From Cristatella mucedo (Eukaryota > Bryozoa > Phylactolaemata > Cristatellidae): DNA of 64,000 nt. The stretch spans positions 13,957,001-14,021,000 of the forward strand of contig WPIO01000001.1 in NCBI GenBank assembly GCA_009760855.2, given 5' to 3'. The translations under genes and the position numbers were made by a program. Shown here piece by piece: positions 29,961 through 40,990 of the stretch (position 1 is the stretch's first letter; the number at the start of each line of letters is the position of its first letter). The notes beneath the pieces were generated by a model. It did not search any database and was not told where the DNA came from. It saw nothing but the letters and a program-made list of their open reading frames with translations.

Positions 29961-32189
29961 ATTCGCGCGCCAACGAGAAGTGAATTAAACTTGCAATTGT
30001 TTCATCCGAGGACAGCTTGTGTCGTATATTCAGGCTAACCAACTTCGAATTCAACGCGCCTCAGGCCAGCTCACTCGAATCTAGCTCGGAGGACATCTCC
30101 TTTCCTAGATTCTACGAGCGTAAGAAACGATTCTAAGAGATTCTACGAGGAGAAACTTAGATGTCGATTGCAGCAATAGCCGGATGCCGGAATATTTGTC
30201 GGCGACTTGCGTAAGTGGGGGAGGGGGCTCGTGCAGGACTCGCTCAGTACCGACAGGTGCATGTGCAGCGAAACGATTCGTACTCGTTGCAACACTGCGG
30301 TGAGCTAAAGCTTTCTGTCGTAGCCGCTGCAGTGATGCGTCTCTCTTCCTGATAGGACACGGTTACTTTATCCAATGAATCACAATTATAGCAAAAGGAA
30401 AACTGGTATCCGAACGCACCGATCGCAGGTGCTTAGTCGGGCATGAAATGAAACGCGTAAGGCAAAAAAGCAAAGTGAGTGAAATTTCCTGCTCCTACAC
30501 GGCACTGCTAGGCGAATACAAAGCAGCGGAAAGAATGGACGTTTTCTTTACCTGCGATGAACTAGATAACGTGTGCTCTTTCTTTCCACTAAGAGCGCGG
30601 AAGATTCGACGACTATTCGTGGCAAGCTTGGCGCATTTCTTGGAATCGGTGCTGTCCGGATTTACTCAATGCAGGCTGTCCGTGCAACGTTCATCTTTAT
30701 TCGCAAACCAGTCTTCACACGCTGGCTCATCGCTAAGTGTTCAGCGAAGCACTGCAGCTTCTCTAGCAGCAGCAATAGCACGGCGCGTCTGCTTCATTAC
30801 ACGTTATGCTCTGTTTCTTTCCACACCGTCTGTTTATTCTGCCAAAGGGTCGCTTCAGAGACCGAGTTGATTTGCTCGGGTAGTAAAGAGGATCGAAGTG
30901 CTTCGACGAATGGAGAGAAAGACAACTTGGGCGAGATAGTAGGCCAGCACTCACGTCCTTCAGGAAGTGTTCTGAAGAGGCCTGATGATGAACTCTGTAT
31001 GATTATCGTGGGCCGCCGAATTCAAACATTCTGGAATTGTAGGGAGCTACAAGACGGTCTTAGTGAGCTGGGAGAAGTCCTTCGAGAGCAGGTGCGCAAG
31101 ACGGAGGAAAGTGCTGAAGTAATCAAGACACACCTGGAGCAGCGTCTTGCAGCATCAGAAGCCAAACTTCGAGGTTCGTGCTCACATCCTGCTAGTCCCA
31201 GTAACTGAGACCATTTCCAGCGGGTAGAGCCAACCTTTTAATGCACTCTGTATGAATAGACCTGACATAGTTGTAAATCTACATCTACACGGCCACACAT
31301 TTGCCTGACCAACTCGACTATCTGTCTCTGGTGATTGCGATGCTCTTTCATCATTTTGGCCAAATTAATTTGACGATCTTGCTAGCATGGAAGACGGATA
31401 GAGGGAAGCTGTATCGTATTAATGCGCTTAAAAGTCTCTACAAAATTGTGAAGCCGTTAAAAATTCTTTCTGAGACCTAAGGGCACAGACAACGTTAAAG
31501 GGGTCTGACCCTTCTAGAACGAAGTCTGGACCCCAAACCAGCCTATAGTAGCAGGCGGCACACCATTTTTAATGCATGGCACCCTGCTTACGGGCAGTCA
31601 CGTCGGGGCCTCGCTGGCTTTCCTCGCTACCCCTGAGCCCCTGCGTGCACAAGTAGATCGTAATGTTTAGTACCCACAATGAAGCAGAATTCGAGTTATA
31701 TCTTGAGTGGCCGGTTATCCAACGTATGACTGCGACACGATAATCGGCGATGAATCGACCACCTTGCAGAAGTTCAAGAAGAGGTTTTCTGGGGAATTAT
31801 GCCGTGTCAAGCTGAACGCGTTAGAAAGCAAATACACCACTGGTGACTTTTAGTGGATTTAGATTATTCATACCAGCTTGAGGTAAAAGAAATAAAAGTA
31901 ATATTTTCTCTTAATGAAAAAATGCTTTCTAAAATTCCCGAAGCTTACTCGTTTTGAAGCTCTTAACTGTACAGCTAGAGTTTCTCATTGGCTGATGTCG
32001 CTGCTGTTCAAACTTTGCATGGCTGAAAAAGCCGTTATTCTCCGCTTGCCAGATTTAACCTCCAGAAGGCTACGGGAGACACATCAGCAGGAGCTTGCAG
32101 AAACAGAAGCGAGATCGACCATAGAAAGACTAGTGCAAGAAAAAGAGAGCCTCCTTGTCGAGCTGGAGCAAAAGGGCTTACAGCTACAG
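29311..32189 (+). CDS. Unidentified coiled-coil protein, partial gene (three exons seen)
   Basis: Exon a ends at 29792 (AACAG|GTGAGA, phase 2). Exon b spans 31043-31173 (TGTAG acceptor, GAG|GTTCGT donor), and exon c spans 32066-32189 (CTCCAG acceptor, CTACAG|GTAAGC donor). All three encode charged heptad-rich helix, for example A-E-L-E-D-F-R-A-Y, E-L-L-A-E-K-R-K-L-K-E-R and L-V-Q-E-K-E-S-L-L-V-E-L-E. Exons a and b join in frame as N-R-E-L-Q-D-G. Exon b ends in phase 1 but exon c needs phase 2, so at least one exon between them is missing. The start is uncertain: ATG at 29311 or 29395, or exon a may begin at an acceptor near 29455. More exons must follow, but none was found in the window. The protein is a long coiled coil of unknown family, probably structural or scaffolding. 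Confidence 0.65.
29793..31042. other. Intron of the coiled-coil gene
   Basis: The open frame of 140 codons (30448-30870) and the upstream part of the 211-codon frame that overlaps exon b (30573-31208) show no heptads and no family features. I read them as intron. Confidence 0.45.
31174..32065. other. Intron of the coiled-coil gene, probably hiding a small exon
   Basis: The phase mismatch between the flanking exons means at least one short exon should lie here. I could not identify it. Confidence 0.4.
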
Positions 32190-32614
32190 GTAAGCTAGCG
32201 AAGCGACCGTTGCCGCACCACCGGTCTATTTATCTTGCAAGCCATCGAGTCTTTTTTGGAGTTTACATCATGTTGCTTAAGCTTTTAAAATTTCAGCGAT
32301 GAAGCAAATTGAAGGATTCAATATTGCAGTTAATCGTACAATGTCTCGACTCCAGCAAGATCTGCTTCGAGCCGATTGTATAGCGATTCATAGAGGTAAT
32401 GCTCACATCAGCCTTCAAGACTAGTCAGTGGAGGCGCCCACGACCATTTTATCACGAGACCAATTGTGTTGGACGTGAACTCGCATACGTCACTTCAGTA
32501 GAAATAGTATTGAACGGATCGAGATTTCTCACGCGGTGGTGCTTAGAACAGCCATTTGCCTAAGATTATGGGTTTATGGCATGTGAAAAAATCGCTCACA
32601 ACGCCTTAACTTTC

Positions 32615-32765
32615 AAAGATCTGGTTTGGCCCAGGGTTTAAGGAGCTCGCCCTTGACGTCCGAAAGCGTGGGGTCAAGACCCGGCGCCATGCGTGAAGCG
32701 CCTAGATACTTAGATATAAGTTTTCTTAGGGCGCTATAAAATCAATTATATTCATTTATTGATAA
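32615..32765 (+). mobile_element. SINE family B (tRNA-like head, LINE family 1 tail)
   Basis: An A-box-like stretch (TTGGCCCAGGGTTTAAGG) and a B-box-like stretch (GGGGTCAAGACCC) are followed by gtgaagcgcctagatact and ttttcttagggcgctataaa, then an ATT-rich end. The 3' part copies the family 1 stem-loop. Confidence 0.65.
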
Positions 32766-34160
32766 AGACCGGTCGGCACGACCTTTATTGTAGCAACTCT
32801 TCCTACGGCACCTGATCGGCACAGGTTGGTGCACCGGGCACCAGTGGCTCAGGCTGCTGTATATTCTGTTCTTGTGTATTAGGAGAAAACAGGGCAATGA
32901 TGCCGGACACTGTCAAAGCCTGTTTGCTGGGCAGGGCAGTGAACGGTTATCTAATCCAAGTGTCGAACCAGAAAGGGGGCACGGTATGTGAAAGTTGGTG
33001 ATAGGCTGACAAGAGATTCTTTGCCTAAGCTACCCGGCGCGAGTTTTGGGTAGAGCCCCAAATACGCTCGCTGCGATTCACTAAGTTAGCTACGATCTTA
33101 ACTCTCCTGAGGATGAGGGTTTTCATCAAATGCACACAATCTAGATGTTCTTTTGCAATTTTTTAGTTACTATCTAAGCGTCTTACCACCTCTTTGACCT
33201 CAAGTTTTTGTCACCACCGACCTATTAAGCGTTTTTTATAGCCCTTTTTGCTCCACTTACCGCAATCCCATAGGTCGGGAACAGGTACGTGTGGTGAATT
33301 ACGGGATCACCACTTGACATACACATTAGCATTGCTGCCTTCTCTAGTATCGCATATACTTGAACTGTCAAGTGCATCTCTCAAACAAGCGATTTATCCT
33401 ACTGAGTATGAATATAGTCTTCTAGTCAATGACACATCTTGCTCAGAGAGTACCTGTTTATTGGATATAATCATTTAATTATACCCCGAGAAGAGAAAAA
33501 CAGCACGTTTGCAAACTTTTTGGGCGTCAGTCTCTAATATTTGCTTGATCAGTGACCAACTTCTATTTACTGTTCGCTGGCATTAAATTTTCTTCCGTTG
33601 AGATGCTTCCGTTCTTAAAATCTCTTAAGCTAGCCTCTGTCAGGACTTGTCCGTTCCTCATGTCAGCAGATAAACAAAGATTTCTGTAAAGGCTTTCCAG
33701 CTTCACGCGATATACGCACAGCTTATCGTTGATATGCGAATGTCATACAATGATCAGCAACTGTTTAAGTCAAGTATCGTCCATCAATGATGCTGAATAA
33801 TCCTGTTTGCGTTTAGGAAGCGAAAGAAGAAAACAAAAGACTCAAGGCAAACAATAGCAAGCAATGACCGAGGATTGCCAATGTTTGCTTTTACAGCCTG
33901 CAGCAGCCCGAGTTGGTAAAGACTGACTAGGACTGCTAGCGAAAGCACTCTCACAATAAAAGATATGCATACTTTTACGAAAATACGCGATGATGTCAGA
34001 TACAGTTTGCTGTATACGTCATCAAACATCCCGGAGCTTTATTTTCCGAAATCATGGACATTTAGGGCAAAATGTATCCAAGCTGAAATCCTGTAAAACA
34101 AGCAGAGCTGAACTCACATTTCAAATTTCACTCCGATAAGTGAAGTATCAGCCGAGTAGG
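32766..34160. other. No recognised feature
   Basis: No further coiled-coil exon could be recognised here. Short open frames on both strands lack splice context and family features. Confidence 0.35.
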
Positions 34161-34320
34161 GTGAGCCGTGATGATGGCACACTAGGTAAGGCGATTACTT
34201 TTCACGGCCTCGGTCTTGAGGCTGTGGGTTCGAATCCTGCGGTGGGCGATCCTTTATCGATGATGCAAGCGATGATGATAGCCATAAAGGCTCTTCTGTC
34301 GCTTTACAAAAGAGCAGTTA
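34161..34320 (+). mobile_element. SINE family A
   Basis: A box TGGCACACTAGG (34175-34186), B box GGTTCGAATCC (34227-34237), then the shared body (agccataaaggctcttctgt). The head carries a 3-bp duplication (gatgatgg) relative to the copy at 9691. Confidence 0.85.
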
Positions 34321-34399
34321 GTATTTTCTTATGGAATTTACAAGGCACCAACCGACCCTGGAGATGATGCTGTTTAAAAGTCACAAGAATGCACCTCAG

Positions 34400-34665
34400 C
34401 AAGCTTCAAGCATGCATCGCAAGCGATCTATCAAGGTTCGACAAGTTGGGATACAAGTCGCATAAATTGCAGATAGATAAATCTTGTATGTATAGATGTG
34501 TTGCTTCCGGTTTACATCCGGGTTAGACGCGGTTTGCATAACTATATTTTTATGTGGAAGTCGTCAGCACTTCCGATCCCAGTTCTAACATATTTGTCTT
34601 TCGAATGGTACCCTAAACACATTCGATTGTCAGACAAGTATTTTCTTTACATTCCCCTTAACTTG
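34400..34665 (+). repeat. Dispersed repeat R1, copy 1
   Basis: Shares a series of blocks with 40425-40665: caagttgggatacaagtcgc, gtgttgcttccggtttac, gggttagac, tttttatgt and tttgtctttcgaatggtacc. Identity is moderate. There is no coding potential, and its type is unknown. Confidence 0.5.
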
Positions 34666-34689
34666 TAGCTCCTGTCACTCTTTTGCTCA

Positions 34690-35042
34690 GACCTACCTCT
34701 GGGAAATAGTTAGTAGCCAGACTTCAATCGTACCACCTGCTCTTCTGACTTAAGTCATTTAGGTGCATCACTAACCAACCTCAAATCCCTTGGAGACAAG
34801 GCCTTCGCATGCTCCCAAAGCCTCTCCCGACAGACGTCACGACATCCCTGACTTGGCATTTAAAAACGCTGAAGGCATATTTCTCACAGCAATTGCTCCA
34901 TCTTCGTGAAATTGTCCATTGAAGGAGTATGCATGGCGACACTGTGTTATTACTCAACAATGATCATGCTTCCTTTCAAGCATATGTCAAGTGCCCAGAA
35001 AGAGATTTAGATCTCTTAAGGTATACAAATATCTTATTATTA
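34690..35042 (+). mobile_element. LINE family 1 relic, 3' part
   Basis: Contains caacctcaaatcccttggag, then the acatccctgacttggcattt block, a 3' UTR remnant (catgcttcctttcaagcata) and the cccagaaagagatttagatc stem followed by ATTATTA. It is degraded and frameshifted. Confidence 0.65.
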
Positions 35043-35044
35043 CA

Positions 35045-35207
35045 CTAGCTGATTTAACAGCCTCTTTTGTTATAGCGGCAGAAGACCTTTACGGCTATCA
35101 CCACTGCTTGCAGCAGCGATAAAGGATCGCCCACAACAGGATTCGAACCCACGACCTCGGCCGTGAAAAGCAACCGCCTTACCTAGTGTGCCATCATGGC
35201 TCACCAA
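35045..35207 (-). mobile_element. SINE family A, minus strand
   Basis: A complete minus-strand copy: the tail (tgatttaacagcctctttt) faces the ATT tail of the LINE relic at 34690-35042, the B box is at 35139-35150 in reverse, and the head ends at ggctcacc. It sits directly beside the LINE tail, suggesting insertion into the A/T-rich end. Confidence 0.85.
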
Positions 35208-36689
35208 GGTCAAGCCCGAATAGATCATAGCTGAGGCTGCAACAAAGCAGCATAGTTATTCAAGACAAGGTTGGCTGACTGATCGGGCAACATTCGAGTC
35301 AATATTTTACAAGAATCTTTCTTGTATATTCAATTCTTTTCAAGAGAACTTGTTCATATCGGCACCTATTCCTACAACTAGAACCAAGGAGTGATCACGG
35401 CTAAAAAGAACCAAAAGTGCTGCTGTGAGACCAAACAAATGGAGATCAAGCAAATACCTCCCAATGTCCTCACTGACAAACATGAATACTGTGCCACTGA
35501 AGGAAATAAAAGTTGCTCTGGCTGGAGGTAGTGACATATAGGTCGCCCAGTCCTTCCAAGAGACACGTGCAGACTTTAAGGGGTCAGTTGATGGTACCTC
35601 GGAAGTGATCCATCTCAAGTATAGACTTACACATACAGCTTCTCAAAAACTTAACGCATGACAGCGAATAAGCATTTTAACTGCACTATATGCCCTCCTC
35701 CTCTCCAACCCCGGCTTGAAACTCATAGGAACTAGAGCGTGACTCGAGATTGACTAGTGCTGTGTGAACTAGCATCACTTTTGCACAAGCAATCTTATAA
35801 AGCCAGCAGTGAAATGGAAGAGAAAGCCTTTTTGGGCAAATCAAAACAACCTTGTGCAGTCTAGTGAATCTAACAAGGTCAGCTGCCAAATACTCAGAAG
35901 CTGCTCTCGTTATTCACACGTCGACAATTTTGCTGTATTGCCTCATAAGTCCTCAAGAGAGAATGCAGCGAAATTGTTGATGGACTTCAGCCCTATTCAT
36001 TGATGCCAGCTTAAGCAAAAACGGACCCACTTACTAGCATTAACGAATGTCGTCATCCTAAACTGATTAACTTAAGCATTCCCTACGACAGCATCTTAGC
36101 TACTAAAGGCAGACAGAAAAGTTAAGAGCTGCGCCTTCATACGTTTTGTATCGTGAATTAGCAGTCTCACAGCTCCCATGTGCTGCCCAGCACCACAGGC
36201 ATGCAGTCTGCTACTTAAATGCAAGGAGAACCAACTGCTACGTTAATTTTACTGCAAATGCAACTGCACTACCATCGATGTTGAGAATGCCCGCAAGTTA
36301 ACAAGAAAAACCTAGCAGCTACTCTTTAAAGTGAATAAAAAAGCTGACACGGTTCTACACAAGGTGGCATTGCAGCAGAGAAAGTTATCAGCCTCAAGCA
36401 CCCGAGCTCTCATTGATAGGCTAGGCACAACAAGTACTTTCCTATTCTTGCCTTCTTTCTCGCGCATTGAACAATGCATTCGATGAGTTTAAAAGGTATT
36501 CACATTCCACGAATACGGCTGCTAAGTTATTCACATTGCCCTAGACCAGGTGTGCTTACATCCTTATCTCCCCTCCCTACAGAATGGTTAACAGAAAAAC
36601 TCACCTTTCCTTGTAGTCTGAGTTATACCAGTTATATGCAGAAAAGGTCAATACTAATAATAAGACAATTGTATAGGACCCTAATATAA
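35208..36689. other. No gene assigned; one hydrophobic minus-strand frame
   Basis: A 92-codon minus-strand frame (35340-35618) is rich in hydrophobic residues and could be mistaken for a membrane exon. It has no splice context that I could defend and no family match that I recognise. Nothing else was noted. Confidence 0.3.
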
Positions 36690-36880
36690 CTAGATCACTT
36701 TCTAAGCACTTTACCTTTGCTGCAAGGGAAGCATCTCAATTAGTCGGTGATAACCAGCACAGTGTCAGCACGCATAAACACACAATGAACAATTCACAGG
36801 GACCCAGCAAATGCTTTGAGGAACTAGTCCGTTTTAGCTTCTTTATAAATGTCGTCAAGTCAGGGTCACATAAATTGCTG
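36690..36880 (-). mobile_element. LINE family 1, 3'-end fragment
   Basis: A minus-strand copy of the 3' UTR: ctttctaagcactttacctt, the gtgtcagcacgcataaacac block and cacagggacccagcaaatgc. It reaches the last codons of the open frame (aaatgtcgtcaagtcagggt). Confidence 0.65.
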
Positions 36881-36884
36881 CTCG

Positions 36885-37215
36885 ATTCCTTCGACTGTTG
36901 GCAACAGATACATTTGCTCTGCATGTGCTTGGCTATGGAACTCACGGCAACAATTCTTACATAATGACACCATCTCTCCTGCTACCGACTTTGGCACATT
37001 ATCACTTCAAGCCGTCGTGCACCGGCATGCTAATTATTTTCTCGACTGTCTTCCTAGCTCAACTACGCTTCTCAGTTTCTGCTTTTTGCATGAGATGGAG
37101 TTCGCTACCGCACTGCCGAAAGCCGCCCATGCTTAAAGTGCACTATAGGAAACTCTCCTGCCTAGCACTCACTTAGTTCCTGTGGCTCCGTGGAGCTGCA
37201 GTCGGAAATACATGC
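36885..37215 (+). mobile_element. LINE family 2, 3'-end fragment
   Basis: Starts near the end of the family 2 open frame (caattcttacataatgacac) and ends in gtggagctgcagtcggaaat. It abuts the minus-strand family 1 piece, so the two 5' truncation points face each other. Confidence 0.65.
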
Positions 37216-39105
37216 CCTTAAAAATTTTGGTATTAGTTTACTTTCATTTTAGCAATTGGCAGGATTGTTAAAGGTGTAGCAGCAGTGGAAGGATTGCCAA
37301 AGGAGTGAAACTGTAAAACAGTTAAGTGAGTGGCAGCCAAGCAATAGCGACGAACAGACGATGTTTTCTAATTCGGCAGAAAACATGCCACCAATGTGTT
37401 TTCACAATGGTCGTATATGCTAGTAATATGGCTGCCAATGAACTGAACCAGAGCTGACAAAAACACTACAGCCTAGGCGTAAATGACAGTTTGGGTGAAC
37501 CTGCGGGTAGGGTCCGCTGATCACTTCACACAATACGGCTACGTCACACCCGTGGAGGGCATATACAGCACAGTAACGTGTAAAAAAATGTCATCTTCGA
37601 CAGGTTAACAGTGCAAGTTGCCACGAAATACGTCGGGAGCTAAAGGCGAATGCAATGAAGAATACCCGGCAGTAATGGGGAAAAGGATCGGACAAAATCG
37701 CTAACTCTGGCAAGAGAGTACAGAAAGAGACCTAAGGGAACTAAGATCTTCTCCGTGCGAAATGCAGCGGCGAATCCTTTTCTTACACAAGGGCGAGCTT
37801 ACTGTCTACGAAACGCGCATGAACAATTGGAGACGAGACGCCCTACAACGTAATGGCGCTGCGCACTGGGCGCGAAGTAAGTCTCGGGCCGAACAGCAGT
37901 AGTCTTGGTCAGCAAGGAGTGGAGCGTCATAGATCGCCAAAATTACCGAAAATGGGCATTCACTAAATCGGCCGAGATTCGGAGCGTGGTAGCGAAGATG
38001 AGTCTCTTGCTTTCGGCTGGATGCAGCAGTACTGTTTCTGTCCTCGGAAAATGAAGCTATGTTGCATGGTGTAATAGCACCGTAATTGAAATCCGCTCTT
38101 TGCTATAGAACCACGCAACGCCGCCAGAATGGCAAGCGAATCGCCATCCTTTCCCAGCGATGAGGTCGCAGCGTGGCAGCGCCAGTGGTAGAATGCGGCC
38201 ATGCTTTCCCGGATGTGAGATCGGCAGATCAGCAGCGCGTCCAATGATTAGATTTTCCCAGATACTTCCCTACACTAGGCGTATAGTTTGCGCTACCGTG
38301 GGCAACTTCCTGTCAAATGCAGTCCCAATAATATATATCTCATTTTAGAAAAGAAATATACATATTCTTAAAAATAAGCAGAATGTATGCCCTGCTAGAG
38401 CAGAGGTACTTTCAGACCATGGGCGGGTGCAATTTGGACACTCGTATAAACCGTCGGCTGATCGTCCGGCTATATAAAGGAGCTTGCTTCTATTAAGTGT
38501 GGTTGCGTGTGTCCTGGAGGCACAAGAACATCGATCGCTATCGTAGCTGATCTGTTCCCTCAGTGTCCCCTCAAAAACACACTCAACTAGCGTCGTGCCT
38601 CCCGTTGCCATTAGTCGCACGGTCGAGGCCGTCAAAATTGTCTGCACTTTGCAGGCGTCTGGGTTTACCTAGTATCCTGGCTTCCCTGTAGCTCTCGCAC
38701 GAGTCCTAATTAGTTGGAAGTTAGTGATATCTCACGGCCTTTCTGTCGCAACCAGTAGGCACTGCGTGTAGCGGTCTGCCATCAACTTTTTACGTTACGT
38801 TGGTTTTTTCGTTTCAACTGCCTCAAAATTGGCTTCGGAAACTTCGATGAGCAAGCTAGGGATGTCGATACAAATTCTTCTTCTATATAACATGAGCACG
38901 TTATCTCGAAGCACCGATATGAGAGCTACCGGTGCAATATTTGATTATTCAAGTGATAATCATATTCGCCGGTCAAAGAATAACGAACCTAAGCAGCTTT
39001 TGGATACAAAATATACATGTAAATGGCAGTATAAATGGCAGTCTGATTGGTATAGTGCCAAACACAAACAAAAGAATGTGGTAGTACTAATATGAAGGAA
39101 GATGT
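37216..39105. other. No recognised feature
   Basis: I saw no repeat shared with other parts of the window. Frames of 88 to 100 codons at 37963, 38345 and 38829 have no family features. Confidence 0.35.
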
Positions 39106-39107
39106 AA

Positions 39108-39302
39108 TTTATATCCGCTCGACAAAGCCGCAATGACTAAGTGTATATAATGCAGGAGTTCTCTATGGCCAACCTCAAAGGCCTGTGCGGCTTTCGGTAC
39201 ACATAAGATCACGTCGTGTTGTCGTCAGTGGGAGTTGAACACACGACCGCCGGAACCAACGGCACGAGTTATTGCAACTCGCTCGTTTAGACAAATTAAC
39301 GT
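39108..39302 (-). mobile_element. SINE family C (tRNA-like head, LINE family 2 tail)
   Basis: On the minus strand, the head carries a B-box-like GTGTTCAACTCCCAC. It is followed by gtaccgaaagccgcacagg, ggttggccatagagaactcc and gcggctttgtcgag, the same order of blocks as the 3' end of LINE family 2 (for example 23905-24010). It is the only copy seen in the window. Confidence 0.6.
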
Positions 39303-39307
39303 GTCTG

Positions 39308-39332
39308 GTGTGTGTGTGTGTGTGTGTGTGTA
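39308..39332. repeat. (GT)n microsatellite
   Basis: About 12 uninterrupted GT units, next to the head of the SINE C copy. Confidence 0.9.
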
Positions 39333-39764
39333 TTTGTGACGATCTTGAGGACTAAGTGGTTCCAATTCTAGAGAATTTTTTGCAGCACACTCAAGGCCAA
39401 AGTAGCTTTCGATCCGCAACAAAGTACCATGACAGGATAGCTGGCTTCCAGTTGACTTTAGTTCATTTTCATCAGTTGCTGATAATGGATGAATCCATAA
39501 GATGATTTTTCAAATCTGCTAGACACAACACTGGTAATACTAACGATCGGAAAATACTCTGTTATTTGTGCAAAAGTAGAAACTTACATCTTCGCTAGCA
39601 ACTGCTTTTAAAGATTGTGTCGTGAGTGCTGTGTCGAGCTAGTTCAAACTATTCAACCACATGCTTGCCTCTCGTCACGTCTAAACCCGGTTGTCTAAAT
39701 TATTTTACATTAATTATGATCGCTACAGTATGCTACCGAACAGGTTGACTGACACTTCTGACCG

Positions 39765-39840
39765 ATTGCCACACCCCGGTAACATTAGGCTGCCTCCAAG
39801 TAACATTAGCAGTAGCAGTTCACGGCATCAGAGTCTCTGC
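39765..39840 (+). repeat. Landmark X, copy 1 (3' flank of first rolling-stone-like gene)
   Basis: Shares caccccggtaacattaggct and cctccaagtaac, plus a weaker remainder, with 52892-52975. In both places it lies downstream of a rolling-stone-like gene, so I read it as part of the duplicated unit rather than as a dispersed repeat. Confidence 0.5.
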
Positions 39841-40424
39841 ACCAGCAGTAAGGTGCTGGCATTACGAATCCTATCTCGGATTTATAGTCTGAATTATCGT
39901 CGCGAACGGCACAAAACACCAGCCGACGAGCAACACCACCAGTTTATTCTCCCTACACACGGAGCAGAGCGAATCACGACTCTCCTCGCCCCTCTCGCCC
40001 ACCGGAGTCGCCCGACTCCCTTGGCAAAACAACCACGAATAGCCCGGCCCGGCTGCTTACCACGTCGAGCGTCACAGCCCACTCGTACAGCGATCGGGGG
40101 CAGTGTCATCAATTAAATAAAACCACAGGATTCACTAGTTCAGTACAAGGAAATTATTTAGCACCAGCTTCAAATGGTTGGATTAAAAACCGCCATGTAG
40201 ATGGAGTGTTGGATCAGTTTATCTTTCCTTTTTAAACCTCGTACTAAACCCCATCGTAAACCTCGTAATTACCGGTCTGCCTATATGTTTTCGGGGCACA
40301 TACTTCACACCACGTCACACTAGTGAAACGAGTGCTTGCTAAATCGGTTAGATTATGACAATTCTTGAGATTAGCAATAGTTCCTGAATTAAAATAATTA
40401 GGAGCCAGATATGTCATAGTCTGC

Positions 40425-40665
40425 AAAGATTGAACTCGATGTAACAAGGTTAAGCAAGTTGGGACACGAGTCGCATACGATACAGAGATTAGTAAATTTA
40501 CTATTTATAGATATCGTGCTTCCAGTTTACTTCCCTGTTAGACATGGTTTATAAAATCATTTTAATGCTATCTTTTTATGTAGAAATCCTCTAAACTCAG
40601 ATCTGATTTCTGACATACATGTCTTTTGCAAGGTATCCTATACAAATATTTGATTATTGGACCAA
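40425..40665 (+). repeat. Dispersed repeat R1, copy 2
   Basis: The partner of 34400-34665, with the same block order and moderate identity. It has no recognisable coding content. Confidence 0.5.
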
Positions 40666-40776
40666 CCTCCTCAGCATGTCTCAGCAGTGACTCTTAAGCC
40701 ATCAGTGGTTACCCGGTTGCTTGATTTGTCTACGCATATACACCTGCTCGGGTTGGCAATGAACAGAGGTTGACTT

Positions 40777-40782
40777 TTTATT
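40777..40782 (-). terminator. Probable polyadenylation signal of the first rolling-stone-like gene
   Basis: AATAAA on the minus strand about 210 bp past the stop codon. The surrounding bases (tcagtgaAATAAAa) are conserved at 54926-54931 downstream of the second copy, which supports function. Confidence 0.5.
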
Positions 40783-40990
40783 TCACTGAGCATTGTAATG
40801 AGGACTCTTGAAGCATGGCGGTGGGTAAGCAACGAGGCAGCTTTATGGCTTAATTTGCTGGGGCATTTCATTGCATGCGTGAGATAGTGTAATATGGCTC
40901 CAAGTCTAAGTAGGCATGTGCATAATCTGGATCCTAACAAGGTTTGACTTGGTTGCCACGTGCTATGTTGTCCTTACTCGAAATCTCAGG

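Noticed and set aside
30573-31208. 211-codon frame as a complete gene
   Set aside because: Only its last part (31043-31173) has heptads and splice borders. The upstream part reads as intron.
35340-35618. Hydrophobic 92-codon minus frame as a membrane-protein exon
   Set aside because: No convincing splice borders, no family pattern, and no partner exon nearby.
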